Below, piece by piece: positions 1 to 9,013 of a DNA stretch of 64,000 bases (positions are counted from its first letter, which is position 1; every line of letters starts with the position of its first letter). The position numbers were made by a program, and so were the translations under genes. A model generated the notes under the pieces. The model made no database searches, had not been told where the DNA came from, and saw only the letters and a list, made by a program, of their open reading frames with translations. This DNA comes from Paraburkholderia rhizosphaerae (GTDB lineage: Bacteria > Pseudomonadota > Gammaproteobacteria > Burkholderiales > Burkholderiaceae), in NCBI RefSeq assembly GCF_004366595.1, contig NZ_SORE01000020.1:88181-152180 (forward strand). The letters run 5' to 3'.

Positions 1-36
1 AGGCCGCTCCGGTCGATGGGTGCGTAAGGAGATGAC

Positions 37-1377
37 ATGGAAACCGGGAAAAACATCGTGATCGTCGGCGGCGGCTTTGCCGGTACGACGCTCGCACAGG
101 CCCTCGAAAGGCGCTTGCCTGCGCCCTATCGGGTGGTGCTCATCAGCGACGAAAGCTTCACCACCTTCAATCCGATGCTAGCTGAAGTCGTCGGCGCCTC
201 CGTCTTTCCTGAGCAGGTGATCGTGCCGATTCGCCAGATGATCCAGCACTCTCGCTTCATCATGGCAACGGTAGAGGACATCGACTACGAGCGCCGGACC
301 ATACGTGGCACGACGCTGGCCGGCACTCGCGAGATCCCCTTCGAGCACCTGATCTTCGCGTTCGGCACGCGTGCAAACCTGGAACTCGTATCGGGCATGA
401 AAGAACACGCGTTGCCGCTCAAGATGATCGGCGATGCGATGTTTATCCGCAATCAGGTTCTGCGACGGCTCGCATGTATCGAACTGGAATCGGACCCGGC
501 GATCAGACGGCGCCTTGGACATTTCATCGTGGTGGGCGGCGGATTCTCCGGCGTCGAGGTAGCGGGCGAACTGGCCGACTACCTCCACAGCGTGCGGCAC
601 TTTTACAAGCTCGTACGCGACGAAGAACTTGCCGTCACGATACTTCACGATGGAAACCGGCTATTGCCCGAAATGCCGGAAGCGCTTGGCGTGATGACTG
701 CGCAGCGAATGGCGGAAAGGGGCATCGACGTCCGGCTCGGCGCGCGTGCATCGCGTGTCGGCGCGCAAGGCGTTACGTTGCAGGACGGCGAGTTCCTGAG
801 CGGTTCAACGGTGATCTGCACGATCGGCACGAAACCCAACCCGTTGATCGAGCGGCTGGCGGCGCGCATCGCCTTGCCTGTCGAGCGCGGCCGGATCGCG
901 ACGCAAGGCGACATGAGCGTGCCGGGCTTTCCCGTCTTCTGGGCAGCAGGAGACTGCGCGCTGGTGCACAACGAGGCGACCGATCAGCCGTCGCCGCCGA
1001 CAGCCCAGCATGCGGTCGCACAGGCACATCAACTCGCGGACAACCTGGTGCGCCGTCTGGCGGGCAGACAGACCCGCCCGTTCGCATTCGTGGCCAAAGG
1101 CACGATGGCGACCATCGGCCACATGAAGGGTGTCGCGTCAATCTACGGGATACGTTTGACCGGCCTGCCCGCATGGCTACTGTGGCGTGCCTTCTATCTC
1201 TCCCGGATTCCGACGCTTGGCCGCAAGCTGAGGATCTTTGTGGAATGGAGCTGGAGTATGTTCTTTCCGATAGACATCACCCACCTGCGCTTCACGCGCT
1301 CGAACGAGGCCGATGAAATCAATGGCCACGTGCCGCCTCGCGGCATGCCGACCGATGCGAGCGCACGCAAGCTGTAA
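37..1377 (+). CDS. NAD(P)/FAD-dependent oxidoreductase, type II NADH:quinone dehydrogenase-like
   Basis: A 446-residue flavoprotein. The FAD-binding Rossmann motif GGGFAGTTL is near residue 11, a second dinucleotide-binding motif VVGGGFSGVEVAGEL lies near residue 164, and an ICTIGTKPNP segment precedes the FAD-contacting WAAGDCAL motif. The C-terminus has a hydrophobic and basic tail (LTGLPAWLLWRAFYLSRIP) typical of the membrane-anchoring end of NDH-2 enzymes, which pass electrons from NADH to quinone at the cytoplasmic face of the inner membrane without pumping protons. The start is supported by AAGGAG 5 nt before the ATG. The gene stands alone before a divergent-looking 220-nt gap. The quinone-reductase role is inferred from family features; a sulfide:quinone or other NDH-2-fold reductase is less likely. 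Confidence 0.8.
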   Translation: METGKNIVIVGGGFAGTTLAQALERRLPAPYRVVLISDESFTTFNPMLAEVVGASVFPEQVIVPIRQMIQHSRFIMATVEDIDYERRTIRGTTLAGTREIPFEHLIFAFGTRANLELVSGMKEHALPLKMIGDAMFIRNQVLRRLACIELESDPAIRRRLGHFIVVGGGFSGVEVAGELADYLHSVRHFYKLVRDEELAVTILHDGNRLLPEMPEALGVMTAQRMAERGIDVRLGARASRVGAQGVTLQDGEFLSGSTVICTIGTKPNPLIERLAARIALPVERGRIATQGDMSVPGFPVFWAAGDCALVHNEATDQPSPPTAQHAVAQAHQLADNLVRRLAGRQTRPFAFVAKGTMATIGHMKGVASIYGIRLTGLPAWLLWRAFYLSRIPTLGRKLRIFVEWSWSMFFPIDITHLRFTRSNEADEINGHVPPRGMPTDASARKL

Positions 1378-1598
1378 CGGCTGGGTCGCGCGAGATGATA
1401 AGCGCAGCGCGTTTATCTCGGGCATCGAGCTTTACGTCGATGGCGCGGTGGCAAGGAGCCACGCGGCCGTCACGAAATCTGCTGCACTTCGCTCATTAAA
1501 AATGATGAATTTAACGCGATAAAAAAGCTTGCATTCCACGGGCGGAAAACTATCTTGAGTTAACAAAACGACTCCAGGCTCGGCACCGGAGGAGACCC

Positions 1599-2618
1599 AT
1601 GCCGGCTACCCGTATGATGATTGCGCGTCGCGCGGGCGTTAGCGTCGCCACGGTAGACCGTGTGCTGCGCGACGACCATGGGGTTCGCCCTGAAACCGCT
1701 GAACGCGTCCATCTCGCGCTTGCGACGCTGCGTGACGAGCGGGCAAGCCGCGGCCGGCCCGCGAAGACGACTTCATTCCGGGTCGCCTTTGTTCTGCCGC
1801 AAATCAACTCCCGCTTTCTCAACCAGGTCGAGCGTGATGTCGCGCTGTCGGCGAGCTTCTTTCGCGAGCATCGCATCGTCCCGTCGTTCTATCGTTGCGA
1901 CCAGTCTAGCCAGCGCGACGCAACTTCCCTCGCCGGGCAACTGATTGACTACGATGCGCTCGTGCTGGTGCCGCTCGATTATCCGTGGGTCGAGAGGATG
2001 ATTCAGGACATGGCCGATGCAAACGTGCCGGTGGTCACGGTGTTCTCCGACTTGCCGTCGAGTGCTCGCGCCGCATACGTCGGTGTCGATAACCGCGTCG
2101 CGGGACGAATTGCCGCGCTGCTCATGGGGCGCTTCATCGGCTCGCGCATCGGTACTGTGGCCGTGTTGTCCGCGTCGTCGCGGCTACACGATCAACTCGA
2201 GCGTCGCATCGGCTTCTCGCAGGTTCTCGAAGAGGATTTCCGCAACCTGCGCTGGGTCACCGAACCCGATTTCACCGAAGACGACGAGAGCGCGGGCCTC
2301 GCTGTGCAAGGGCTGATTGCCGGACACCGCGATCTGGTCGGCGTATATGCGACGGGCGGCGGCATTTCCGGCATTGCATCCGCGTTACAGGAATTGGGCA
2401 GCAAGGCGCGCGTCGTTCTGATCGGCCACGAATGCACCAGCGACACCCGTGCGCAACTCGCCGAGCGCGCGATTGACGTGATCCTCGATCAGGACGTGCG
2501 AGGCATCGTCCATTGGGCGGGCCTTGCAGCCATCAATCTGCTTAACGACGTGCGTGGTACGCCAGGTATCCCAACCCCCGAAACCCGAATTTATCTTCGT
2601 GAGAATGCGCGTGCCTGA
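1599..2618 (+). CDS. LacI/PurR-family transcriptional regulator of the polyol operon
   Basis: A 339-residue LacI-family protein. The N-terminal helix-turn-helix (IARRAGVSVATVDRVLR, residues 8-24) is followed by a hinge and a periplasmic-binding-protein-like effector domain with FRVAFVLPQINSRF at its start. A GGAGGAG ribosome site precedes the ATG. It ends 114 nt before the transporter binding protein and points the same way, so it most likely controls the ABC transporter/DhaLK operon in response to the transported sugar or its phosphate. The pattern VDRVL rather than VSRVL in the recognition helix is seen in a LacI subgroup linked to rhizobial-type ABC operons (recall, not checked). Confidence 0.85.
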   Translation: MPATRMMIARRAGVSVATVDRVLRDDHGVRPETAERVHLALATLRDERASRGRPAKTTSFRVAFVLPQINSRFLNQVERDVALSASFFREHRIVPSFYRCDQSSQRDATSLAGQLIDYDALVLVPLDYPWVERMIQDMADANVPVVTVFSDLPSSARAAYVGVDNRVAGRIAALLMGRFIGSRIGTVAVLSASSRLHDQLERRIGFSQVLEEDFRNLRWVTEPDFTEDDESAGLAVQGLIAGHRDLVGVYATGGGISGIASALQELGSKARVVLIGHECTSDTRAQLAERAIDVILDQDVRGIVHWAGLAAINLLNDVRGTPGIPTPETRIYLRENARA

Positions 2619-2732
2619 CACTCGCGACGCGCGGACGATGTGCTGAATCCGCCGAAGCCCGAATACAGCGCCCGGCGCATGGGCACTGTCTGTTATCAGG
2701 TTGGAGACCCGAGGAAGACAAGGAGAAGACAA

Positions 2733-4064
2733 ATGTTACGTCTTACGTCAGCAAGGGTGATCTCGACGCTCCTGGCGTCGATGGGGCTTTGCTTCGCATC
2801 GGCCGCACATGCGCAAGCCAAACAGTTGACGTTGTGTTGGGCCGCGTGGGATCCGGCCAATGCACTCGTCGAATTGTCAAAGGACTTCACAGTCAAGACC
2901 GGCATCAATATGAAGTTCGAGTTCGTGCCGTGGACGAGCTACGCGGACCGCTTCCTCAACGAGCTCAATTCGCACGGCAAGCTGTGCGACCTGATCATAG
3001 GGGACAGCCAATGGATTGGCGGAGCGGCCGTCAATGGGCACTATGTGAAGCTCAACGATTTCTTCGCGAAGAACAAGATATCGATGAACGATTTCGTTCC
3101 GGCAACCGTGGTCGGCTACGCGGAGTGGCCGAAAAATACGCCGAACTACTGGGCGTTACCGGCGATGGCGGACGCAGTCGGGTGGACGTATCGGAAAGAC
3201 TGGTTTGCAAGACCTGAACTGCGTGCCGAGTTCAAACAGAAGTACAAACGCGAGCTCGAGCCGCCCACCACGATGGATGAACTCAAGCAGACAGCGGAAT
3301 TCTTTCAGGGAAGAAAAATTGATGGAAAAACCGTGTACGGCGTCTATATCTTCACCGAGCGCGGTTCGGAAGGCATCACGATGGGCGTGACCAACATGCT
3401 CTACAACTATGGCTTCGAATATCAGGACCCCAGGAAGCCTTATCACCTTGAGGGCTTCGTCAATTCGCCTGGCGCAGTCAAAGGGCTTGAATTCTATAAG
3501 GCGCTTTACAAGTGCTGTACCGCGCCCGGCATGACCAACGCGTATATGCAGGAAGGGCTCGACGCGTTCAAGTCCGGTCAGGTCGCGATGCAGATGAACT
3601 GGTTCGCGTTTTTCCCTGGACTGTATAAAGACCCGAACGTCGGCGGTGACAAGATCGGTTTCTTTGTCAATCCGAAGGAAGTCAAGCAGTTCACGCAGCT
3701 TGGCGGACAGGGCATATCGGTCGTCTCGTATTCGGACCACAAAGCGGACGCGCTCGAATACATCAAGTGGTTTGCGCAACCCGACGTGCAGAAGAAGTGG
3801 TGGCAACTCGGCGGCTATTCGGCGGCCAGGTCGGTCGTCGATGCACCGGACTTTCCAAAGAGCGCGCCGTTCGCGCCGGCCTTCCTGAAGTCCATGTCGA
3901 TCGTCAAGGATTTCTGGGCGGAACCCGCGTACGCCGAGTTGTTGCTCGACATGCAAAAGCGCGTGCACGACTATGTGGTAGCCGACAAAGGCACCGCGCA
4001 AGAAGCGCTCGATCTGCTAGTCAAGGACTGGAACAAGGTCTTCAAGGCAGAAGGAAAAAACTGA
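2733..4064 (+). CDS. Extracellular solute-binding protein of a sugar/polyol ABC transporter
   Basis: A 443-residue family-1 solute-binding protein. I chose the ATG at 2733 because AAGGAG lies just upstream and the protein then begins with a clean Sec signal peptide (MLRLTSARVISTLLASMGLCFASAAHAQA). An in-frame upstream start at 2640 would bury the signal peptide. The mature protein (about 415 residues) has the usual two-lobed features, for example FVPWTSYADRFLNEL and the aromatic-rich TPNYWALPAMADAVGWTYRKDWF. It delivers the ligand in the periplasm to the two permeases that follow. Substrate is not readable from sequence; the DhaLK genes downstream suggest a triose/tetrose or polyol. Confidence 0.85.
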   Translation: MLRLTSARVISTLLASMGLCFASAAHAQAKQLTLCWAAWDPANALVELSKDFTVKTGINMKFEFVPWTSYADRFLNELNSHGKLCDLIIGDSQWIGGAAVNGHYVKLNDFFAKNKISMNDFVPATVVGYAEWPKNTPNYWALPAMADAVGWTYRKDWFARPELRAEFKQKYKRELEPPTTMDELKQTAEFFQGRKIDGKTVYGVYIFTERGSEGITMGVTNMLYNYGFEYQDPRKPYHLEGFVNSPGAVKGLEFYKALYKCCTAPGMTNAYMQEGLDAFKSGQVAMQMNWFAFFPGLYKDPNVGGDKIGFFVNPKEVKQFTQLGGQGISVVSYSDHKADALEYIKWFAQPDVQKKWWQLGGYSAARSVVDAPDFPKSAPFAPAFLKSMSIVKDFWAEPAYAELLLDMQKRVHDYVVADKGTAQEALDLLVKDWNKVFKAEGKN

Positions 4065-4135
4065 AGCTGAAACAACCTTAACGTGCGGAACGCCGGGCCG
4101 AATGGCCTGGCAGATTCCGTATCAAGGAGTCAGGC

Positions 4136-5092
4136 ATGTTGGCAAACAAGCCTTTTCCTGCAGAAGGGTTGGGGGCGAAAACGCACGCGCGCGCGGCGGC
4201 GCGCCTGCGCGGACTGTCCGATCGGACCATCGCCTGGCTATTTATTCTCCCGACCATCGTTCTGCTGCTCGCGATCAACCTCTTTCCGCTGATCTGGGCA
4301 TTACGGTTGTCGTTTACCAACTTCAAGTCGAACATGCCTAGTGTGCCGGCGCGTTCCGTCGGCATCGACAACTACACGGACATCCTGACTGATGAAGACA
4401 TCTGGTATGCGATGCAAGTCACCGCGCGCTTCGTGTTCTGGTCGGTCGGACTCGAAGTGTTGCTTGGGTTCGGGCTTGCGTTGCTGATCAACCGGCAGTT
4501 CCGCGGCCACAGCTTCTGGACGACACTGATCCTGCTGCCGATGATGCTGTCGCCCGCCGTCGTCGGCAACTTCTGGACATTCATACTGCAACCTCAAACG
4601 GGCCTCTTCAACGACATCGTCAGCTTTTTCACGGGCATTCCGCCTGGCTCGTTCTCGATGATCGGTGATGTACCGCTCGCGCCGTGGACCATCGTGATGG
4701 TCGATACATGGATGTGGACGCCTTACGTGATGCTGATCTGCCTCGCCGGTCTACGCTCGATTCCCGATTACATCTACGAAGCGGCCGAAGTGGATCGGGC
4801 TTCGCCATGGCGCCAGTTCTGGTCGATCACGCTGCCGATGACGCTGCCGTTCCTGATGCTCGCCATTCTGTTTCGAGGCATCGAGAACTTCAAGATGTTC
4901 GACATGGTGAATCTGTTGACATCGGGCGGTCCAGGTTCCGTGACGGAAACCGTGTCGATCACACTCAAACGCGCCGCATTCGAGAAGTGGCAAACGGGTT
5001 ATTCGTCCGCGCTCGCCATCATTCTGTTCGTCGTCGTATTCGGCGCCGCGAATATCTATGTGAAGGCACTGAACAGGGTGAAACAGCGATGA
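4136..5092 (+). CDS. ABC sugar/polyol transporter permease 1 (MalF type)
   Basis: A 318-residue inner-membrane permease with about six transmembrane segments, the first at residues 36-60. The EAA motif, which contacts the ATPase, reads EAAEVDRASPWRQFWSITLP near residue 218. The start has AAGGAG upstream. The stop codon overlaps the next gene's start (ATGA), which implies translational coupling with permease 2. Confidence 0.9.
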   Translation: MLANKPFPAEGLGAKTHARAAARLRGLSDRTIAWLFILPTIVLLLAINLFPLIWALRLSFTNFKSNMPSVPARSVGIDNYTDILTDEDIWYAMQVTARFVFWSVGLEVLLGFGLALLINRQFRGHSFWTTLILLPMMLSPAVVGNFWTFILQPQTGLFNDIVSFFTGIPPGSFSMIGDVPLAPWTIVMVDTWMWTPYVMLICLAGLRSIPDYIYEAAEVDRASPWRQFWSITLPMTLPFLMLAILFRGIENFKMFDMVNLLTSGGPGSVTETVSITLKRAAFEKWQTGYSSALAIILFVVVFGAANIYVKALNRVKQR

Positions 5093-6042
5093 CAGACCTT
5101 GCCCTTCAACAATCCGTGGTGGCGGCTTCGCCGCGCGGAAAGACTTTCGCCGCTGTCGTCGTGATCGCGTATGCGCTGATCGCGGCATTGCCGATCGCGT
5201 GGATCATCCTGACGAGCTTCAAGACTCAGGAGGACGCAATTGCTTATCCACCCGTCGTGATGTTCCAGCCATCACTGGAAGGCTACGTGAATCTGTTCAC
5301 GATCCGTTCGCGGCAGACGCCGGAGTTCATCGCGAGCCTGCCACCCGCGCAGACCTGGTATGACCGCGATGTGCGCAAGCGCAATCTGGTGATCGCCGGG
5401 CCGTCGAAGGTTGTGCCTCGTTTTATCAATTCGCTCGTCATCGGCTTCGGCTCGACGTTTCTCGCGGTATTTCTCGGCACGCTCGCGGCGTATGCATTCT
5501 CGCGCTTCAGAGTACCGATGGCCGACGATCTGCTGTTCTTCATTCTGTCGACACGGATGATGCCGCCGATTGCCGTCGCGATTCCAATCTATCTGATGTA
5601 CCGCGCACTTGGTCTGGCGGACAGCTATCTGGGCATGATCGTGCTGTACACGGCGGTCAACGTTTCGCTGGCCGTGTGGTTGCTCAAGGGCTTCATCGAC
5701 GAGATCCCGCGCGAGTATGAGGAAGCCGCGCTGGTCGACGGTTACACGCGTCTGCAGGCGTTTATCAAGGTGGTGCTGCCGCAAGCGATCACCGGCATTG
5801 CGGCCACCGCCATCTTCTGTCTGATCTTCGCGTGGAACGAGTACGCGTTTGCATTACTGCTGACGAGCGGCGACGCGCAGACGATGCCGCCATTCATTCC
5901 GTTCATCATCGGCGAGGGCGGCCAGGACTGGCCGGCCGTCGCGGCCGCGACGACCTTGTTTGTTCTGCCGATCCTGTTCTTTACCGTCGTGCTACGTAAG
6001 CACCTGTTGCGCGGCATCACTTTCGGAGCGGTGCGCAAATGA
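5089..6042 (+). CDS. ABC sugar/polyol transporter permease 2 (MalG type)
   Basis: A 317-residue permease. The start at 5089 is fixed by the ATGA overlap with permease 1 and gives MTDLALQQS followed by a first membrane segment; a longer in-frame reading from 4684 is only antisense of permease 1 composition. Six predicted membrane segments and the EAA motif EEAALVDGYTRLQAFIKVVLP near residue 208 are visible. It has a sizeable periplasmic insert between helices 1 and 2 (residues 45-110), a trait of polyol/glycerol-type transporters. It ends in ATGA overlap with a 64-residue membrane protein. Confidence 0.9.
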   Translation: MTDLALQQSVVAASPRGKTFAAVVVIAYALIAALPIAWIILTSFKTQEDAIAYPPVVMFQPSLEGYVNLFTIRSRQTPEFIASLPPAQTWYDRDVRKRNLVIAGPSKVVPRFINSLVIGFGSTFLAVFLGTLAAYAFSRFRVPMADDLLFFILSTRMMPPIAVAIPIYLMYRALGLADSYLGMIVLYTAVNVSLAVWLLKGFIDEIPREYEEAALVDGYTRLQAFIKVVLPQAITGIAATAIFCLIFAWNEYAFALLLTSGDAQTMPPFIPFIIGEGGQDWPAVAAATTLFVLPILFFTVVLRKHLLRGITFGAVRK

Positions 6043-6233
6043 AAGTGCAATCGACCCTGCCACGTCGGCGTCTATTTCGCCGGCGCTACTGCGAAGGTGC
6101 TTCGACGGTGCTGATCGGCGTCGGCATCGCGATGCTGGTTCAACCGTTCACCGTCGCTCTCTATACGTGGTCGTTTCCCGTCATCCTGGTGGGCGCGCTG
6201 GCGTTCGTCGTGACAAGTCACTTTCCGGACTGA
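6039..6233 (+). CDS. 64-residue membrane protein embedded in the ABC operon
   Basis: A small protein with a basic N-terminus (RRRLFRRRYCEG) and two hydrophobic segments (STVLIGVGIAMLVQPFTV and FPVILVGALAFVVTSHF). It overlaps the permease stop by ATGA and ends 3 nt before the ATPase gene, so it is part of the operon. Glycerol-type GlpSTPQV transporters also carry a small hydrophobic protein (DUF2160) between permease and ATPase genes; this one is shorter, and the resemblance is in position and size rather than proven homology. It may stabilise the permease complex or be a vestigial subunit. Confidence 0.7.
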   Translation: MKVQSTLPRRRLFRRRYCEGASTVLIGVGIAMLVQPFTVALYTWSFPVILVGALAFVVTSHFPD

Positions 6234-6236
6234 GCC

Positions 6237-7352
6237 ATGTCGACGATCGTTCTTTCAAATCTGCACAAGCGCTTCGGCGACTTTACGGCCGTGCGCAATA
6301 CCAATCTGACGGTAAGCACCGGTCGCTTTGTCGTGTTGCTCGGACCGTCCGGATGCGGCAAGACCACCACCTTGCGCATGATCGCCGGACTCGAGCTACC
6401 GACGTCGGGGCAGATCCGTATCGACGGCGAAGACGTCACCACATTGCGCGCGCGTCAGCGCGACATCGCATTCGTGTTCCAGATGTTCGCGCTCTATCCG
6501 CATATGAGTGTGCGCAACAACATCGCGTTTCCGCTGAAAAACGAAGGCATTTCGCGTCGCGAGATCGCCGCGCGCGTTGAATCCGCCGCCCGGATGCTAC
6601 GCATCGAATCGATCCTCGACCGCAAAACCGGCGGACTGTCCGGCGGCGACCGTCAACGCGTCGCGCTGGGTCGTGCAATCGTGCGACATCCGAAGGCCTT
6701 TCTGATGGACGAACCACTCGGCACACTCGATGCCGATTTCCGCGAACTGATGTGCCTCGAACTACGAAAACTGCATAACGCGCTGAACGCGACGACCGTC
6801 TACGTGACGCACGATCAAAGCGAAGCGATGGCGATGGCCGACGATGTGGTGGTGATGAATCAGGGCGAAGTCCTGCAGTCCGCGGCGCCGCACGAGATCT
6901 ATCATTTTCCCGCCACGGTGTTTGTCGGCAATTTCATTGGCAGTCCGCCGATGAACTTTCTGGCCGTTGACACCGGCGTCGAAGCGGGTGCGGAACGGGT
7001 CTCGCTAGGCGGCGCATGGGTGCCGGTACCACGTGTCGACGCGTCCGCAGCCAAGGCGCTATTGGGCATCCGGCCCGAGCACATCCTGCTCGACGAGCGG
7101 GGTCCTTTGCGTGGCTGCGTGATTGCCGACGAGTATCTTGGCTCGCATCAGATTCTCGTCGTCGATACGGCGCTTGGCATTGTCCGCGTGAGAGTTGGCA
7201 AAAGCGACGGGCGGGCGGCCGGGTCGCAGGTCGGGTTGTCCTTTCGCAAGGAACACACGCTGGTCTATGACGCAGCCAGCGGCAAGCTGCTGCCGGGTGC
7301 CGCGCGCCAGATGGTCGTCAATGGCAACGGCAATGGAGGCGCTTATGTCTGA
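6237..7352 (+). CDS. ABC transporter ATP-binding subunit A
   Basis: A 371-residue MalK/UgpC-class ATPase. The Walker A motif GPSGCGKTT is near residue 39, the signature is LSGGDRQRVALGRA, Walker B is AFLMDEPLGTLDA, and the H-loop is VTHDQSEA. A C-terminal OB-fold regulatory domain begins around residue 235. It overlaps the next ATPase gene by 8 nt. The Q to D exchange in the signature (LSGGDRQR instead of LSGGQQQR) is mild. Having two different ATPases suggests a heterodimer, as in GlpS/GlpT glycerol uptake. Confidence 0.9.
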   Translation: MSTIVLSNLHKRFGDFTAVRNTNLTVSTGRFVVLLGPSGCGKTTTLRMIAGLELPTSGQIRIDGEDVTTLRARQRDIAFVFQMFALYPHMSVRNNIAFPLKNEGISRREIAARVESAARMLRIESILDRKTGGLSGGDRQRVALGRAIVRHPKAFLMDEPLGTLDADFRELMCLELRKLHNALNATTVYVTHDQSEAMAMADDVVVMNQGEVLQSAAPHEIYHFPATVFVGNFIGSPPMNFLAVDTGVEAGAERVSLGGAWVPVPRVDASAAKALLGIRPEHILLDERGPLRGCVIADEYLGSHQILVVDTALGIVRVRVGKSDGRAAGSQVGLSFRKEHTLVYDAASGKLLPGAARQMVVNGNGNGGAYV

Positions 7353-8364
7353 GATCCGCTTGCAACAGGTGACGAAGCGTTTCGGCGATATCGTCGCAGT
7401 GGACAGGATGTCGATCGACGTGAAGGAGGGCGAATTCGTCGTATTGCTCGGGCCGAGCGGCGCCGGCAAGACGACGACGCTGCGGCTGATTGCCGGACTC
7501 GAACGGCCCGACGAAGGCGCGATCTTCATCGATGGCGAAGCGGCGACCGATGCGCATCCCGCGGATCGCGACGTCGCGTTTATCTTCCAGCAGTACTCGC
7601 TGTATCCGCATCTGACCGTCTTTGGAAATCTCGCTTTTCCATTGCGTTCGCCGCGACGGCGCCTGCGCGAGGCGGAAGTGACCGCGCGCGTGCAGGAGGT
7701 GGCCCAGATGCTGCATATGGAGTCGAAGCTCGGCAACATGGCGACGCATCTGTCGGGCGGCGAGATGCAGCGGGTGGCGATCGGGCGCGCGCTGGTGCGC
7801 CAGCCCAAAGTCTTTCTGATGGACGAGCCGTTGTCGTCGCTCGACGCGAAATTGCGCGAGGAAATGCGCATCGAACTGAAGCGGCTGCATCGGACCATCG
7901 GCGCGACGATCGTCTACGTGACGCACGATCAGGTCGAGGCGACGACGCTGGCCGATCGCATCGGCATCCTGGAACATGGCTGCATTGTGCAGATGGGCAC
8001 GCCGCGCGAAGTGTATGGCAATCCGGCATCCCTTGGCGCGGCACAGCGTCTTGGCTCTCCGCCGATCAATGTGCTGCCCGCGACGCTGTTCGATTTCGCC
8101 GCTTTGCCGGAGGGTACGTCGACGGTCGCGATCCGTCCGGAAGATATCGTTCTGCACGCGTTGGATGCGCGCGATGTGCTCAACTTCCGCGTACTCGAGT
8201 ATTCGCCGCTTCGACATCTGCTGATTCTGGATCGCGAAGGCACCGCGATCGCCGCGACGACGATGACCGAGCGCAATTTTGTGCCTGGGCAAACGGTCGG
8301 CGCATCGCTACCGCCGCGCAGCCTTCTCTACTTCGGTTCCGACGGCAGGAGGATTCCGGCATGA
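7345..8364 (+). CDS. ABC transporter ATP-binding subunit B
   Basis: A 339-residue MalK-class ATPase starting at the ATG at 7345 (MSEIRLQQVTKRFGDIVAVD). Walker A is GPSGAGKTT, the signature is LSGGEMQRVAIGRA, Walker B is VFLMDEPLSSLDA and the H-loop is VTHDQVEA. The C-terminal regulatory domain is shorter than that of subunit A. It overlaps both neighbours (8 nt with subunit A, ATGA with dhaL), so it is part of one tightly coupled operon and probably pairs with subunit A. Confidence 0.9.
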   Translation: MSEIRLQQVTKRFGDIVAVDRMSIDVKEGEFVVLLGPSGAGKTTTLRLIAGLERPDEGAIFIDGEAATDAHPADRDVAFIFQQYSLYPHLTVFGNLAFPLRSPRRRLREAEVTARVQEVAQMLHMESKLGNMATHLSGGEMQRVAIGRALVRQPKVFLMDEPLSSLDAKLREEMRIELKRLHRTIGATIVYVTHDQVEATTLADRIGILEHGCIVQMGTPREVYGNPASLGAAQRLGSPPINVLPATLFDFAALPEGTSTVAIRPEDIVLHALDARDVLNFRVLEYSPLRHLLILDREGTAIAATTMTERNFVPGQTVGASLPPRSLLYFGSDGRRIPA

Positions 8365-8999
8365 ACGGCAAAACGGTTATGGCGTGCATCGAGGCTGCGA
8401 ATGCGACGTTGAAGGAACATACCGACGAAATCACCTTGCTCGATCAGCAGATTGGCGACGGCGATCATATTTTTAACCTGCTACGCGGATTCGACGCATT
8501 GCTTGGGATGCGTGCCGAAATCGAGGCGATGACGTTGGCCCCCGCGTTAGACCTTGCCGCGTCCAAACTGCTATCGACGGTGGGCGGATCGTCGGGCCCG
8601 CTGCTCTTTTCGATGTTGCATGGGATGGCGAAAGCGTCGGCCGATCGTGCGGATGTTCCGAGCCTGAAGGACGCCGCGCGGGTCTTCGCGGCGGGGGTGG
8701 ACGCCGTTGCGCAGCGCGGCAAGGCGGGCATCGGCAGCAAGACGATGATGGACGTGCTGATTCCCGTCGCATCGCGCTTTGCGGAACTGGCTGACAGCAA
8801 CGCTTTGCCGGAAGCCGTGCTCGATGCACTACCACAGGTCGCTGAAGCGGGCATGCTTGCCACCCGTGACATGCTCGCGACCAAGGGCCGCGCGTCCTTT
8901 CTCGGTGAGCGCTCGCGCGGTCACATCGATCCTGGTGCGCGGTCGAGCCAGTTGATGATCGGCGCGATATGTGCGCGGCTCGCGCAATACAGAGAGTGA
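8361..8999 (+). CDS. dhaL: Dihydroxyacetone-kinase L subunit (ATP-binding)
   Basis: A 212-residue DhaL-family protein. It carries the Mg-ADP-binding aspartate motif DQQIGDGDH near residue 32, the GGSSGPLLFSML loop near residue 75 and the GIGSKTMMDVL segment. DhaL phosphorylates the substrate that is bound covalently by DhaK. No DhaM phosphotransferase gene is adjacent, so either ATP serves directly or DhaM is elsewhere. It is translationally coupled to the transporter ATPase (ATGA), which ties substrate uptake to phosphorylation. The substrate could be dihydroxyacetone or a related ketose such as erythrulose, for which DhaK-like kinases are known. Confidence 0.88.
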   Translation: MNGKTVMACIEAANATLKEHTDEITLLDQQIGDGDHIFNLLRGFDALLGMRAEIEAMTLAPALDLAASKLLSTVGGSSGPLLFSMLHGMAKASADRADVPSLKDAARVFAAGVDAVAQRGKAGIGSKTMMDVLIPVASRFAELADSNALPEAVLDALPQVAEAGMLATRDMLATKGRASFLGERSRGHIDPGARSSQLMIGAICARLAQYRE

Positions 9000-9013
9000 A
9001 AGGAGCGTAAGCC

